5,789 nucleotides of DNA from Planctomycetaceae bacterium (GCA_020426085.1 JAGQQP010000293.1:1-5789); one strand, 5' to 3'. Positions 1 through 5,789 are shown, counted from the first letter of the stretch. Program-made: numbers and translations. Notes: generated from the sequence alone by a model not told the origin.

Positions 1-2
1 TG

Positions 3-497
3 AAGAATTCAGACGCCTTCCAGAAAATCATCGCATCACTGACGGCCCGTGATGATTTTCCCGGACAGGCACGCGAATTCCAGGGAACGACTCTGTATGA
101 ACTTCCCGGCGCGGTCATCAATTCCCCCACTTCAGCAGGCTTCTGCATTGCAGAAAATCAACTGTTTATCTCAAACGATGTACAGCAGATCGAAAATGTG
201 CTGAGAAAAGATCGGGGTGCCGGTTCTCTGATCAACAATGCCAATTACAAACTCATCGCTGAAAACTTCCCTGAAAAGACATCCATGATTACCTACCAAA
301 ATGCAGATGCTCAGGTACATGCCGTCTATAATTTCATCAAACAGAACGAGGATCAGGTAAAAATCGAAGGACTCGACCTGTCAAAACTGCCACCTTACAG
401 TTTCTTTCAGAAGTATCTGCCCATCACAGGCGGTTACACAATTCCTGATGACCAGGGCTTCTTTACCTCGACTTTTTCAGTGAAAAAATCAAGATAA
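3..497 (+). CDS. C-terminal part of a hypothetical protein (5' end outside the window)
   Basis: An open frame runs from the left edge to a TAA at 495-497 and gives the last 164 residues of a longer protein. The reading frame is open from base 3, so the first internal ATG should not be taken as the start. No catalytic motif, membrane segment or repeat is visible. The fragment mixes short hydrophobic strands (for example the stretch reading GFCIAENQLFISND) with polar helices, and ends in a Gly/Pro/Phe-rich stretch (LPPYSFFQKYLPITGGYTIP) followed by a basic KKSR tail. The style resembles C-termini of large secreted or periplasmic planctomycete proteins of unknown function, but I cannot name a family. 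A strong terminator follows 23 bp after the stop, so this is the last gene of its transcription unit. Confidence 0.8.
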   Translation, partial: KNSDAFQKIIASLTARDDFPGQAREFQGTTLYELPGAVINSPTSAGFCIAENQLFISNDVQQIENVLRKDRGAGSLINNANYKLIAENFPEKTSMITYQNADAQVHAVYNFIKQNEDQVKIEGLDLSKLPPYSFFQKYLPITGGYTIPDDQGFFTSTFSVKKSR

Positions 498-520
498 GTC
501 CTTAAATCACGCGTTATATA

Positions 521-554
521 AAAAACCCGGTGAGTCAACTCGCCGGGTTTTTTT
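521..554 (+). terminator. Rho-independent terminator, probably bidirectional
   Basis: A 14-bp stem with one G-T wobble (531/542) closes a 4-base loop, TCAA at 535-538. The GC core is CCCGG at 526-530 against CCGGG at 543-547. The stem is flanked by an A-tract at 521-525 and a T-tract at 548-554, so it can act on both strands. It sits just after the stop of the partial gene and separates that gene from the EF-hand gene. Confidence 0.93.
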
Positions 555-668
555 ATTGATGATATCGGTTTTTTCGAAAGGCGCAATACTTTTCAGTCCG
601 GGTCGAGTTAAATAGGAAGTAGAGGACTTATCGTGTTTCTGGCCCTCGTCTGATTTCAGCATACCCGT

Positions 669-676
669 GAAAGGGG
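669..676 (+). promoter_or_regulatory. Ribosome binding site that decides the EF-hand gene start
   Basis: GAAAGGGG lies 5 bases before the ATG at 682. The in-frame GTG at 667 has no Shine-Dalgarno sequence in front of it and would add five residues (M-K-G-A-T) before the signal peptide, so the ATG is preferred. Confidence 0.7.
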
Positions 677-681
677 CGACC

Positions 682-1764
682 ATGCAGTATTCTTTCATTT
701 CACTGGCGGCACTCGCCGTACTGGGTTTCTCTGTCGGCAGTCTTTCTGCTGCTCCGGAACAGGACGAATCCGCGTCCCAGAGTATTTTTCAACAGCTCGA
801 TAAAAACTCCGACGGCACTGTGACCGCCGACGAAGTCCCACAGGATAAAGAACGTTTTTTTGATCATCTGATTCGAACGGGTGATCAAAACAAAGATGGG
901 AAGCTCACTAAAGATGAGTTTGAATCAAGCCTGAAAAAAGAGGACCAGAAATTTCCTGCTGCAGGAGGCGGCGACCAGGAACGATATCGGCGTGGTATGC
1001 AGGAATTCATGAATCGTCTGGACCGAAATGGCGACAAAAAGATTTCACGTGATGAAATACCAGAACCACTGAAAGATCGTATGGAACCGCTTTTCAAACG
1101 GATGAATACAGATGCAATTCCTCTTGATGCACTGCAACGATTCTCAGGTATGAATCAAGGCAGACCCGATGGTGACCGCAGAGAACGTTCTCGCGCTGAT
1201 GACGAAAAGATGAGCCAGGAACGCTACGAGCGGTTTTTCCAGTCTCTTGATACCAACAAGGATGGCAAACTGACCCTAGAGGAAGCCCCTGAACGGGGAA
1301 AGCAGATCCTGCAGCAGATTTATAGACAGGCTGATAAAGAGGCTGACAGTTCACTCTCAAAACAGGAATTCATTGAAGCACTCAAAAATTCTCGCCCTGG
1401 CCGGAGATCTGGCGATCGTGGTCGCGACACCGAAATGAAACGTCCCGAAATGAACGCTGGTCCGGAAGGAAGCCGCGGTGATTTTCAGGGAAGAATGTTT
1501 CAACCAGCTTTCATGAGATCTCTGGATACAAACGAGGATGGAAAACTGGATGCCAAAGAACTCGAGCAGATGAAAGATCTGTTGAAAAAACTGGATCGCA
1601 ACGAAGACGGTTCGCTGGACCTGAGGGAATTGATGGGCGGAGACCGTGGAGGATTCAGTTCACGAGGACGGGATCGCGATCGCATGAATCGTCCACGTCG
1701 TCCTGCTGCTGAATCACCGGACAACAAACAGCCGGAAAAAGATTCGAAAAAACCAGACGCTTAA
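682..1764 (+). CDS. Secreted multi-EF-hand calcium-binding protein
   Basis: The product is 360 residues. Residues 1-24 form a signal peptide: a hydrophobic stretch ending in SLSAA before PEQD, so the protein is probably exported. Canonical 12-residue EF-hand loops (DxNxDGxxxxxE) are visible at residues 40-51, 68-79, 190-201, 282-293 and 305-316. The loop at 114-125 has Lys instead of Gly at position 6. Two loops are decayed: about 140-150, which is short and lacks the first Asp and last Glu, and 218-229, which lacks the Asn and Gly. The loops fall into four pairs spaced 28, 26-27, 28 and 23 residues apart. Linkers and the tail after residue 320 are rich in Arg, Asp, Pro and Lys and are probably disordered. 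No enzymatic domain is present, so the likely role is extracytoplasmic calcium binding or calcium-dependent interaction. The gene stands alone between terminators. Family assignment is firm; the biological role is unknown. Confidence 0.93.
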   Translation: MQYSFISLAALAVLGFSVGSLSAAPEQDESASQSIFQQLDKNSDGTVTADEVPQDKERFFDHLIRTGDQNKDGKLTKDEFESSLKKEDQKFPAAGGGDQERYRRGMQEFMNRLDRNGDKKISRDEIPEPLKDRMEPLFKRMNTDAIPLDALQRFSGMNQGRPDGDRRERSRADDEKMSQERYERFFQSLDTNKDGKLTLEEAPERGKQILQQIYRQADKEADSSLSKQEFIEALKNSRPGRRSGDRGRDTEMKRPEMNAGPEGSRGDFQGRMFQPAFMRSLDTNEDGKLDAKELEQMKDLLKKLDRNEDGSLDLRELMGGDRGGFSSRGRDRDRMNRPRRPAAESPDNKQPEKDSKKPDA

Positions 1765-1771
1765 ATACCGG

Positions 1772-1790
1772 CTCACGAACAGTTCGTGAG
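1772..1790. repeat. Perfect inverted repeat at the convergent gene junction
   Basis: CTCACGAACAGTTCGTGAG is a perfect 9-bp inverted repeat around one central base. It lies between the stop of the EF-hand gene (1764) and the stop of the convergent methyltransferase gene (1792). No T-tract follows directly on either strand, so it is not a clear intrinsic terminator by itself, although it could stabilise 3' ends. Confidence 0.7.
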
Positions 1791-1802
1791 ATCAGGCCTG
1801 AT
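1791..1802. repeat. 12-bp perfect palindrome covering the methyltransferase stop codon
   Basis: ATCAGGCCTGAT is a perfect palindrome directly abutting the inverted repeat at 1772-1790. It contains the TGA stop (1792-1794) of the minus-strand methyltransferase gene. It may be chance or part of a compact 3'-end structure. Confidence 0.5.
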
Positions 1803-2469
1803 TTTGAGAGGCAGTTTGCTCCAGTGCGGGTGAACTGCCTTTTTCTTTTTGCAGATGCTGTACCCAGGCAGGAGGTAGATTGCACCAGACCCAGTTCCGA
1901 CGAATGCGGAACTGGCGTGTGTAGTCTCCCATAATCTCATCGATTTCACGAATCCGCTGATTCTCGTCACCCCGAGAGACGACTTTGCGTACAGGCCGCA
2001 CATACATGTATTCGAAGTATGAAAGTACTCCTCCCGGCTTGAGCAGTCGGAAGTACGCTTTGAAAATATCAGTAACCAGATCTGTCGGGAAATTATTTAA
2101 AGGCAGGCCGGAGACGATGTAATCATATTCCTCTGCCGCACCATAATCCTGCAGTGGACAATTATGAATTGCCGTCTGATGTTTGATTTCCTGGAAGCCT
2201 CGTTCGGTATCAAAGCGTTTATGCAGAATCTCGACAAATTTATCATTCAACTCCACCAGATCAAGTTGGTCGCCTGGATGAATCTGCTTCACGATCTCCC
2301 GTGTGACCGCTCCGGTGCCAGGCCCGATTTCCAGAACTTTCTTAGGTCCCTGATGCTGTTTCATAGGCCCGGCCATGTTCGCTGCCAGAAATCGACTGCT
2401 GGGAGCAATCGCCCCTGTCGTTTCGAAAGTTGTCCGAAACTGTCGAAAGAATTCAAGGTAGTGTGACAA
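1792..2469 (-). CDS. SAM-dependent methyltransferase, PmtA-like (phospholipid N-methyltransferase type)
   Basis: The 225-residue cytoplasmic protein has a class I SAM-binding fold. Motif I is VLEIGPGTG (residues 45-53), the acidic residue after the second strand is in LVELND (71-76), and the motif IV region is SGLPLNNFP (120-128). The late strand follows LLKPGGVLSYFEYMY (142-156). The N-terminal block, with FFRQFR and then GAIAPSSRFLA (residues 19-29), together with the SGLP motif, matches the Rhodobacter/Agrobacterium PmtA group, which methylates phosphatidylethanolamine. rRNA dimethylases (KsgA/Erm) are relatives but carry an N-L-P-Y type motif IV, so they fit less well. The start is a TTG at 2469; AGGA sits 9 bases upstream and no in-frame ATG or GTG gives a better N-terminus. 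The gene lies 54 bp downstream of the aminotransferase gene, probably in the same transcript. The last ~19 residues are polar and overlap a terminator of the opposing gene. The substrate is inferred, not shown. Confidence 0.85.
   Translation of the reverse strand: MSHYLEFFRQFRTTFETTGAIAPSSRFLAANMAGPMKQHQGPKKVLEIGPGTGAVTREIVKQIHPGDQLDLVELNDKFVEILHKRFDTERGFQEIKHQTAIHNCPLQDYGAAEEYDYIVSGLPLNNFPTDLVTDIFKAYFRLLKPGGVLSYFEYMYVRPVRKVVSRGDENQRIREIDEIMGDYTRQFRIRRNWVWCNLPPAWVQHLQKEKGSSPALEQTASQNQA
1809..1850 (+). terminator. Rho-independent terminator of the EF-hand gene, inside the opposing gene
   Basis: An 8-bp stem pairs AGGCAGTT (1809-1816) with AACTGCCT (1833-1840) across a 16-base loop. It is followed by a T-rich tract, TTTTCTTTTT (1841-1850). 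The orientation suits transcripts from the EF-hand gene, which stops 45 bp upstream. The same bases encode about residues 207-221 of the minus-strand methyltransferase, so one sequence serves as terminator on one strand and coding tail on the other. Confidence 0.8.
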
Positions 2470-2523
2470 GACAATAATTCCTGATTGATGCGCTATATAT
2501 GAATTTGAAAATCACCCTGACGA

Positions 2524-3465
2524 TTATAAACAGGCCTGCCGACGTGCGGTACCGATTTCCTGTGCCTGCTGTAAAATATCAACTCCGACCGCCTGACTCC
2601 AGGCAGTCAGCAGTTTCCAGTAAACGGGGCCGGGAATTCCTTCCGACAACTGATTGTCTTCAAAACGGGTGACCGGCATCAGACAGTAAGCTGTCGAAGA
2701 CGTCAATGCTTCGTCTGCTTCGAGTATCATATTGGGGGAAATATCTGTTTCCTGATAGTCCATTCCCAGCTGTTTCGCTAATCGAATCACCATTCTCTGG
2801 CTGATTCCACCGAGAATATATTCAGGACGGGGAGAGAGAATCTGATTTCCCTGCACCAGAAAAAAGTTTCCGATGGTCGTTTCCGCCACGTAGCCTGCCG
2901 GATCAAACAACAAGGCAGAAGCCTCCGGATTATTCCGGCGTACCAGTTTGTCAGCGCGATAGAGGTGAATTCTACTGCGTGATTTCACACCCGGATTAAA
3001 AATGGCAGCGTTGAGAGGCTGTACTTCTGATCGTATCAGATGTTGTCCCACAGCGTATTTACGATCCCAGAGTTCAAAAGCGAGCGGGAACGTGTGCACA
3101 CAAACGGTCGGTGTCTGACAGGTCTTAAGTTCAGCCAGTCCCAGGTAAGGCAGATTGTGACCGGCTGTAATAAAGACCGTTAAACCCAGGTCATGCTGGT
3201 CTGGTAACAGCGCGGCATTTCTCTCAACCAGAGTTTCACAGACCTGCTTCAATTCAGCTTGGGAGACAGGAGGTTCTATGCATGCATAGTCCAGCGCAGA
3301 AAAAAGACGTTCCAGGTGATCATCCAGCAGAAACAACCGGTGCTGAAACGTTCTTACCATCTCTGTAACAGAGGCACCATACACGATTCCCAGATCGGTT
3401 ACCGACAGCTTCGCTTCCGAATCGGGAATGAAATTGCCATTCAAATACGCCTGAGCTTCGGACAT
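2524..3465 (-). CDS. Fold-type IV PLP-dependent aminotransferase (branched-chain / D-amino acid / aminodeoxychorismate lyase class)
   Basis: The product is 313 residues, the usual length for class IV aminotransferases. It opens with AYLNGNFIPDSEAKLSVTD and a following G-x-x-Y-G stretch, typical of the family N-domain. The PLP-binding lysine is expected at K161 in NPGVKSRSRIHLY (157-169). The glutamate that contacts the PLP ring nitrogen is E195 in VAETTIGNFF (193-202). The phosphate-binding parts are GGIS (219-222) and SST (256-258) after EADEAL. The reaction is amino transfer to or from PLP, or lyase chemistry on aminodeoxychorismate; the substrate cannot be read from these motifs, so no ilvE, dat or pabC symbol is given. 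The ATG at 3465 has only a weak Shine-Dalgarno sequence. The gene lies 61 bp after the phospholipase-like gene and 54 bp before the methyltransferase gene, on the same strand. Confidence 0.92.
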   Translation of the reverse strand: MSEAQAYLNGNFIPDSEAKLSVTDLGIVYGASVTEMVRTFQHRLFLLDDHLERLFSALDYACIEPPVSQAELKQVCETLVERNAALLPDQHDLGLTVFITAGHNLPYLGLAELKTCQTPTVCVHTFPLAFELWDRKYAVGQHLIRSEVQPLNAAIFNPGVKSRSRIHLYRADKLVRRNNPEASALLFDPAGYVAETTIGNFFLVQGNQILSPRPEYILGGISQRMVIRLAKQLGMDYQETDISPNMILEADEALTSSTAYCLMPVTRFEDNQLSEGIPGPVYWKLLTAWSQAVGVDILQQAQEIGTARRQACL

Positions 3466-3526
3466 GGAAAAGATTCGTTTGGATAAGAGAGATCAGTAAC
3501 CAGGGAAACAGCTCGTCAGCTGCAGA

Positions 3527-3973
3527 TTAGTATCCGTAATACACAACAGGCTGTGAGTAAGCGGGGTATGAATACACAGGATAAGGCATGGGAGCAGGAT
3601 ATGTCGTGGGATATTGTGAATTCAAATACGGTCTTCTGCCAAATAACCGGACCTGCAAATACATGCTATTAGCAACGATACGGCAGCCCAGTGGAAACGC
3701 AGAGCTGTTACATCGCTGGTGCAATTCATTCCGAAACTGTAAGTCACAATACCGGCGGCTGATACCGGGAATCTGATAGCAGCGGTCATGTTGAGAACAG
3801 GTGCCGCGAAAATCGGCTCCCATAAACCCCTGGGGAGTCAGCATCTGAAGCAGGGGAGCACCATCCGGGCCGCAGGGGTAACCATTTCCGCACGTTTGAG
3901 CCTGCAGTTCAGATCCCTCTGAGCAAATCCAGGCGAAACAGAGACTCCACAACACAACGTATTTCAATTTCAT
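3527..3973 (-). CDS. Small secreted phospholipase A2-like protein with Tyr/Pro-rich tail
   Basis: The product is 148 residues. Residues 1-26 look like a signal peptide (MKLKYVVLWSLCFAWI, then a polar stretch ending LQAQ). The mature part begins TCGNGYPCGPDGAP (27-40), which resembles the PLA2 calcium loop. The active-site signature follows as C-S-Q-H-D-R-C-Y (59-66), with catalytic His62 and calcium-ligand Asp63; Asp77 in RYCDLQF fits the second member of the His/Asp pair. The first Cys of the usual CCxxHD is Thr58. The mature protein has seven Cys, so one may be unpaired. Residues 116-148 are rich in Tyr and Pro. PLA2 enzymes release the sn-2 fatty acid of phospholipids; activity here is inferred. 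The frame stays open 64 codons further upstream, but the ATG at 3973 is chosen because the signal peptide begins there and CAGG (3981-3984) lies 7 bases before it. It is the first gene of the minus-strand cluster. Confidence 0.8.
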   Translation of the reverse strand: MKLKYVVLWSLCFAWICSEGSELQAQTCGNGYPCGPDGAPLLQMLTPQGFMGADFRGTCSQHDRCYQIPGISRRYCDLQFRNELHQRCNSSAFPLGCRIVANSMYLQVRLFGRRPYLNSQYPTTYPAPMPYPVYSYPAYSQPVVYYGY

Positions 3974-4141
3974 GACATAACCTGAATCCGCATCTGAAAA
4001 TAAGTCAACCAGGATCGGGCACTGTTCAAAAGCTCCAGCCAGATCGTTCGTTCGATTTTCCCTACCTGGCAATCCAATCGCAAGTTTCTTTTGCTCCCAT
4101 CGTCGAATTCCTGTCAGAAAAGAGGGCTGCAGGCATGATAG

Positions 4142-4170
4142 TTGACAAAAAAATGAACCAGTCATATGAC
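4142..4170 (+). promoter_or_regulatory. Sigma70-type promoter candidate
   Basis: A perfect -35 box TTGACA (4142-4147) is followed after 17 bases by TATGAC (4165-4170), which matches four of six -10 positions. Transcription would start near 4177, about 27 bases before a terminator hairpin and about 143 bases before the dehydrogenase ATG. The spacing and -35 box are good; the -10 box is imperfect. Confidence 0.5.
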
Positions 4171-4203
4171 TTCTGAGTCCGACCTCGATATACTGCGAAG
4201 GAG

Positions 4204-4242
4204 AATGATTGGTCTAACTTGAGATATACCAATCATTTTTTT
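4204..4242 (+). terminator. Intrinsic terminator or attenuator in the dehydrogenase leader
   Basis: A perfect 10-bp stem pairs AATGATTGGT (4204-4213) with ACCAATCATT (4228-4237) across a 14-base loop. T residues continue to 4242. The reverse strand lacks a T-tract after the hairpin, so the orientation is plus. No plus-strand gene ends upstream: the nearest plus-strand stop is at 1764. It therefore most likely acts on a transcript begun at the promoter just before it, or on antisense transcription from the minus-strand cluster. Confidence 0.75.
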
Positions 4243-4303
4243 ACGATTTCAATGAACATAACCGCATTGATCAATAAGTAACTCGACGAAATCTGAAACA
4301 GAT

Positions 4304-4310
4304 AAAAGGA
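4304..4310 (+). promoter_or_regulatory. Ribosome binding site deciding the dehydrogenase start
   Basis: AAAAGGA ends 9 bases before the ATG at 4320. The in-frame TTG at 4311 directly touches this sequence and so cannot use it, which favours the ATG. Confidence 0.65.
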
Positions 4311-4319
4311 TTGAACAAG

Positions 4320-5240
4320 ATGGCGATACCAACCATTCAACCAGGTCAGACGAAAATTGGCTGGATTGGAACGGGAGTCATGGGAGCCAGCATGGTTGGC
4401 CACCTGATGGACGCTGGTTTTTCGGCTACGGTGTATAATCGCAGTAAATCGAAAGCGGAACCACTCATTAAAAAAGGGGCAAACTGGGCCGCTTCTCCCA
4501 AAGAAGTTGCTGAAAATTCAGATGTCATCTTTTCAATCGTTGGCTTTCCGACAGATGTCAGGGAAGTTCTTCTGGGAGAGCAGGGGGCTCTGGCCGGCGC
4601 AACAGCTGGTAAGATCCTGGTTGATATGACAACCAGCGACCCCTCTCTGGCTGTTGAAGTCGCCGAAGCAGCAAAAGCTCAGGGAGTTTTTAGTGTCGAC
4701 GCCCCGGTTTCTGGTGGAGACGTCGGCGCCAAAAACGGAACCCTGTCCATCATGATTGGTGGTGAAGAAGCAGTTGTAGATGCACTCAAACCCTGCTGGG
4801 ATGCCATGGGCAAAACGATTGTCTATCAGGGGGGACCAGGATCCGGACAGCATACCAAGATGGTCAATCAGATTCTGATCGCGACCAACATGATTGGCGT
4901 CTGCGAAGCGTTGCTCTACGGCTACAAAGCAGGCCTGGATCTGCCCACAGTACTGGAATCAGTCGGCAGTGGTGCAGCCGGCAGTTGGTCTCTTTCGAAC
5001 CTGGGTCCACGGATCATGGACAACAATTTTGATCCAGGTTTCTTTGTAGAACATTTCATCAAAGACATGGGGATTGCCCTGGCCGAAGCCAAAGCGATGA
5101 ACCTGAGTCTTCCCGGCCTGGCACTGGGACATCAGCTTTACCTGGCGGTCCAGGCTCAAGGGCATGGACGGGATGGAACCCACGCATTGCAGCTTGCCCT
5201 GGCGTCATTATCGAATGTCGACTGGGAACAGCGATCATAG
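4320..5240 (+). CDS. NAD(P)-dependent beta-hydroxyacid dehydrogenase (3-hydroxyisobutyrate dehydrogenase / GLYR-like family)
   Basis: The product is 306 residues, close to the ~290-300 usual in the family. It carries an N-terminal Rossmann fold with GTGVMG (17-22) and then VYNRSKSK (38-45). The Asn-Arg-Ser after the second strand resembles the NADPH-preferring glyoxylate/succinic semialdehyde reductase branch rather than classical NAD-dependent 3-hydroxyisobutyrate dehydrogenase. The substrate-binding motif is DAPVSGG (127-133). The catalytic lysine is K180 in [11 protein letters not shown] (174-184), with N183 as its usual partner. A second conserved lysine is K248 in [11 protein letters not shown]. 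The enzyme probably interconverts a small semialdehyde or 2-oxoacid and its hydroxy acid in the cytoplasm; the exact substrate is open. It lies 89 bp upstream of dapA on the same strand and is preceded by a possible attenuator. Family is firm; cofactor preference is an inference. Confidence 0.92.
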   Translation: MAIPTIQPGQTKIGWIGTGVMGASMVGHLMDAGFSATVYNRSKSKAEPLIKKGANWAASPKEVAENSDVIFSIVGFPTDVREVLLGEQGALAGATAGKILVDMTTSDPSLAVEVAEAAKAQGVFSVDAPVSGGDVGAKNGTLSIMIGGEEAVVDALKPCWDAMGKTIVYQGGPGSGQHTKMVNQILIATNMIGVCEALLYGYKAGLDLPTVLESVGSGAAGSWSLSNLGPRIMDNNFDPGFFVEHFIKDMGIALAEAKAMNLSLPGLALGHQLYLAVQAQGHGRDGTHALQLALASLSNVDWEQRS

Positions 5241-5329
5241 TATTTCAAGTTAAACTCAATTGAATATATAAAAGAACTGACCCGCCAACCTGAACTGGCT
5301 GGAAGGATTTGTAGTAAGGTATTAAAAGC

Positions 5330-5789
5330 ATGGCGAATCAAAGTGACCTGTTTGCAGGTCTTGCGGTAGCAATGATCACCCCGTTTCAGAATGGTGAAAT
5401 CGATGAGACAGCGCTCCGCGCTCTGGTCGATTATCATGTGGAACAGGGGACAGACACCTTGTGCCCCGTCGGGACAACCGGTGAATCACCGACGCTTTCC
5501 CACGACGAACACAAACAGGTGATTTCGATTGTCTGCAATCAGGCTGCTGGCCGGATTAAAGTGATGGCGGGAACGGGCTCCAACAGTACACGCGAAGCAA
5601 TTGAGCTGACAAAGTATGCACAAGGCGCCGGCGCAGATGGTGCCCTCCATGTGGCTCCCTATTACAACAAGCCGACTCAGGAAGGCTTCTTCCAGCATTA
5701 TCAGGCCATCGCAGAATCAGTTGATATTCCGATCGTCATCTATAATATTCCCGGGCGGACAGCAAAGAACATCGAACCGGAAACGATTA
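5330..5789 (+). CDS. dapA: 4-hydroxy-tetrahydrodipicolinate synthase, N-terminal half (runs off the window)
   Basis: The first 153 residues of a roughly 290-residue class I aldolase-fold enzyme are present. DapA condenses pyruvate with aspartate semialdehyde, the first committed step to diaminopimelate and lysine. Visible signatures are CPVGTTGES (residues 45-53, holding the two pyruvate-site threonines T49 and T50), APYYNKP (109-115, Tyr111 equivalent to E. coli Tyr107) and IYNIPGRT (137-144, Tyr138 and Arg143 equivalent to Tyr133 and Arg138). The Schiff-base lysine lies beyond the right edge. Related lyases such as N-acetylneuraminate lyase share the fold, but the T-T-G-E and Y-N-I-P-G-R-T combination fits DapA best. 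The ATG at 5330 has AAGG (5316-5319) 10 bases upstream. There is no terminator in the 89-bp gap after the dehydrogenase gene, so co-transcription is likely. Confidence 0.93.
   Translation, partial: MANQSDLFAGLAVAMITPFQNGEIDETALRALVDYHVEQGTDTLCPVGTTGESPTLSHDEHKQVISIVCNQAAGRIKVMAGTGSNSTREAIELTKYAQGAGADGALHVAPYYNKPTQEGFFQHYQAIAESVDIPIVIYNIPGRTAKNIEPETI

Larger units (their letters stand above)
3974..4319. other. Divergent intergenic region between the PLA2-like and dehydrogenase genes
   Basis: This 346-bp stretch separates two divergently transcribed units. On the minus strand it should hold the promoter and leader of the PLA2-like gene, but I could not pick a convincing -35/-10 pair. On the plus strand it holds a consensus-like promoter (4142-4170), an AAGGAG purine run (4198-4203), a terminator hairpin (4204-4242) and the ribosome binding site of the dehydrogenase gene (4304-4310). 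No convincing protein-coding gene lies inside it. Confidence 0.75.

Noticed and set aside
633..653. Six-codon upstream frame (GTG start, M-F-L-A-L-V) before the EF-hand gene, with GAGG 7-8 bases ahead of it
   Set aside because: Too short to support from one sequence, starts with GTG, and no attenuator structure is next to it.
1094..1360. Long minus-strand open frame within the EF-hand gene
   Set aside because: It is a shadow of the EF-hand coding frame; its product shows no domain and the plus-strand frame is certain from the EF-hand loops.
3509..3522. Small hairpin CAGCT-CGTC-AGCTG between the PLA2-like and aminotransferase genes
   Set aside because: Only a 5-bp stem and three T residues follow on the minus strand, too weak for a terminator. 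It contains the common CAGCTG-like palindrome by chance composition.
3974..4165. 64-codon in-frame upstream extension of the PLA2-like gene
   Set aside because: The extension has no signal peptide or domain and would bury the clear signal peptide that begins at 3973. A Shine-Dalgarno sequence with 7-base spacing supports the inner start.
4135..4176. 13-residue plus-strand frame with GAGGG upstream in the divergent intergenic region
   Set aside because: It lies over the -35/-10 promoter candidate, so it would need a different upstream promoter, and it has no recognisable features.
4533..4853. 106-codon minus-strand open frame within the dehydrogenase gene
   Set aside because: It is antisense to a well-conserved Rossmann and substrate-binding region and shows no protein-like features.
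5281..5307. Possible hairpin (GCCA against TGGC) in the dehydrogenase-dapA gap
   Set aside because: The stem is only 4 bp and has no T-tract, so it is not a terminator; co-transcription remains the simpler reading.

Overview
The window looks like a piece of a planctomycete chromosome, possibly Gimesia-like. This is an inference from three things: the moderate base composition, a secreted multi-EF-hand protein with an Arg/Asp/Pro-rich tail, and loosely packed genes with short intergenic terminators. It cannot be proven from the sequence alone. I see no mobile element, CRISPR array, tRNA or rRNA, and the genes are all of ordinary bacterial type.

Layout, left to right. (1) The 3' end of a plus-strand gene of unknown function (3-497) is closed by a strong, near-symmetrical terminator hairpin (521-554). 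(2) A plus-strand gene (682-1764) encodes a secreted protein with four pairs of EF-hand calcium loops. It converges on the next cluster, and its terminator lies inside the 3' end of the opposing gene. (3) Three minus-strand genes with gaps of 61 and 54 bp may form one operon, in transcription order: a secreted phospholipase A2-like protein (3973-3527), a fold-type IV PLP aminotransferase (3465-2524), and a PmtA-like SAM methyltransferase (2469-1792). (4) A 346-bp divergent intergenic region (3974-4319) contains a consensus-like plus-strand promoter followed at once by an intrinsic terminator. The downstream operon may therefore be attenuated, or a very short RNA may be made. (5) A plus-strand pair follows: a beta-hydroxyacid dehydrogenase-family reductase (4320-5240) and the first half of dapA (5330 to the window end), 89 bp apart.

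How the genes may work together. DapA commits aspartate semialdehyde to the lysine/diaminopimelate pathway; the reductase before it probably handles a small semialdehyde or hydroxy acid with NADPH. In the minus-strand cluster, the phospholipase-like and PmtA-like proteins both point to phospholipids, but the aminotransferase between them has no obvious lipid role, so a shared pathway is only a hypothesis. The best leads are the promoter-terminator leader at 4142-4242, the paired and partly decayed EF-hand architecture, and the small phospholipase A2-like protein with a Tyr/Pro-rich tail.
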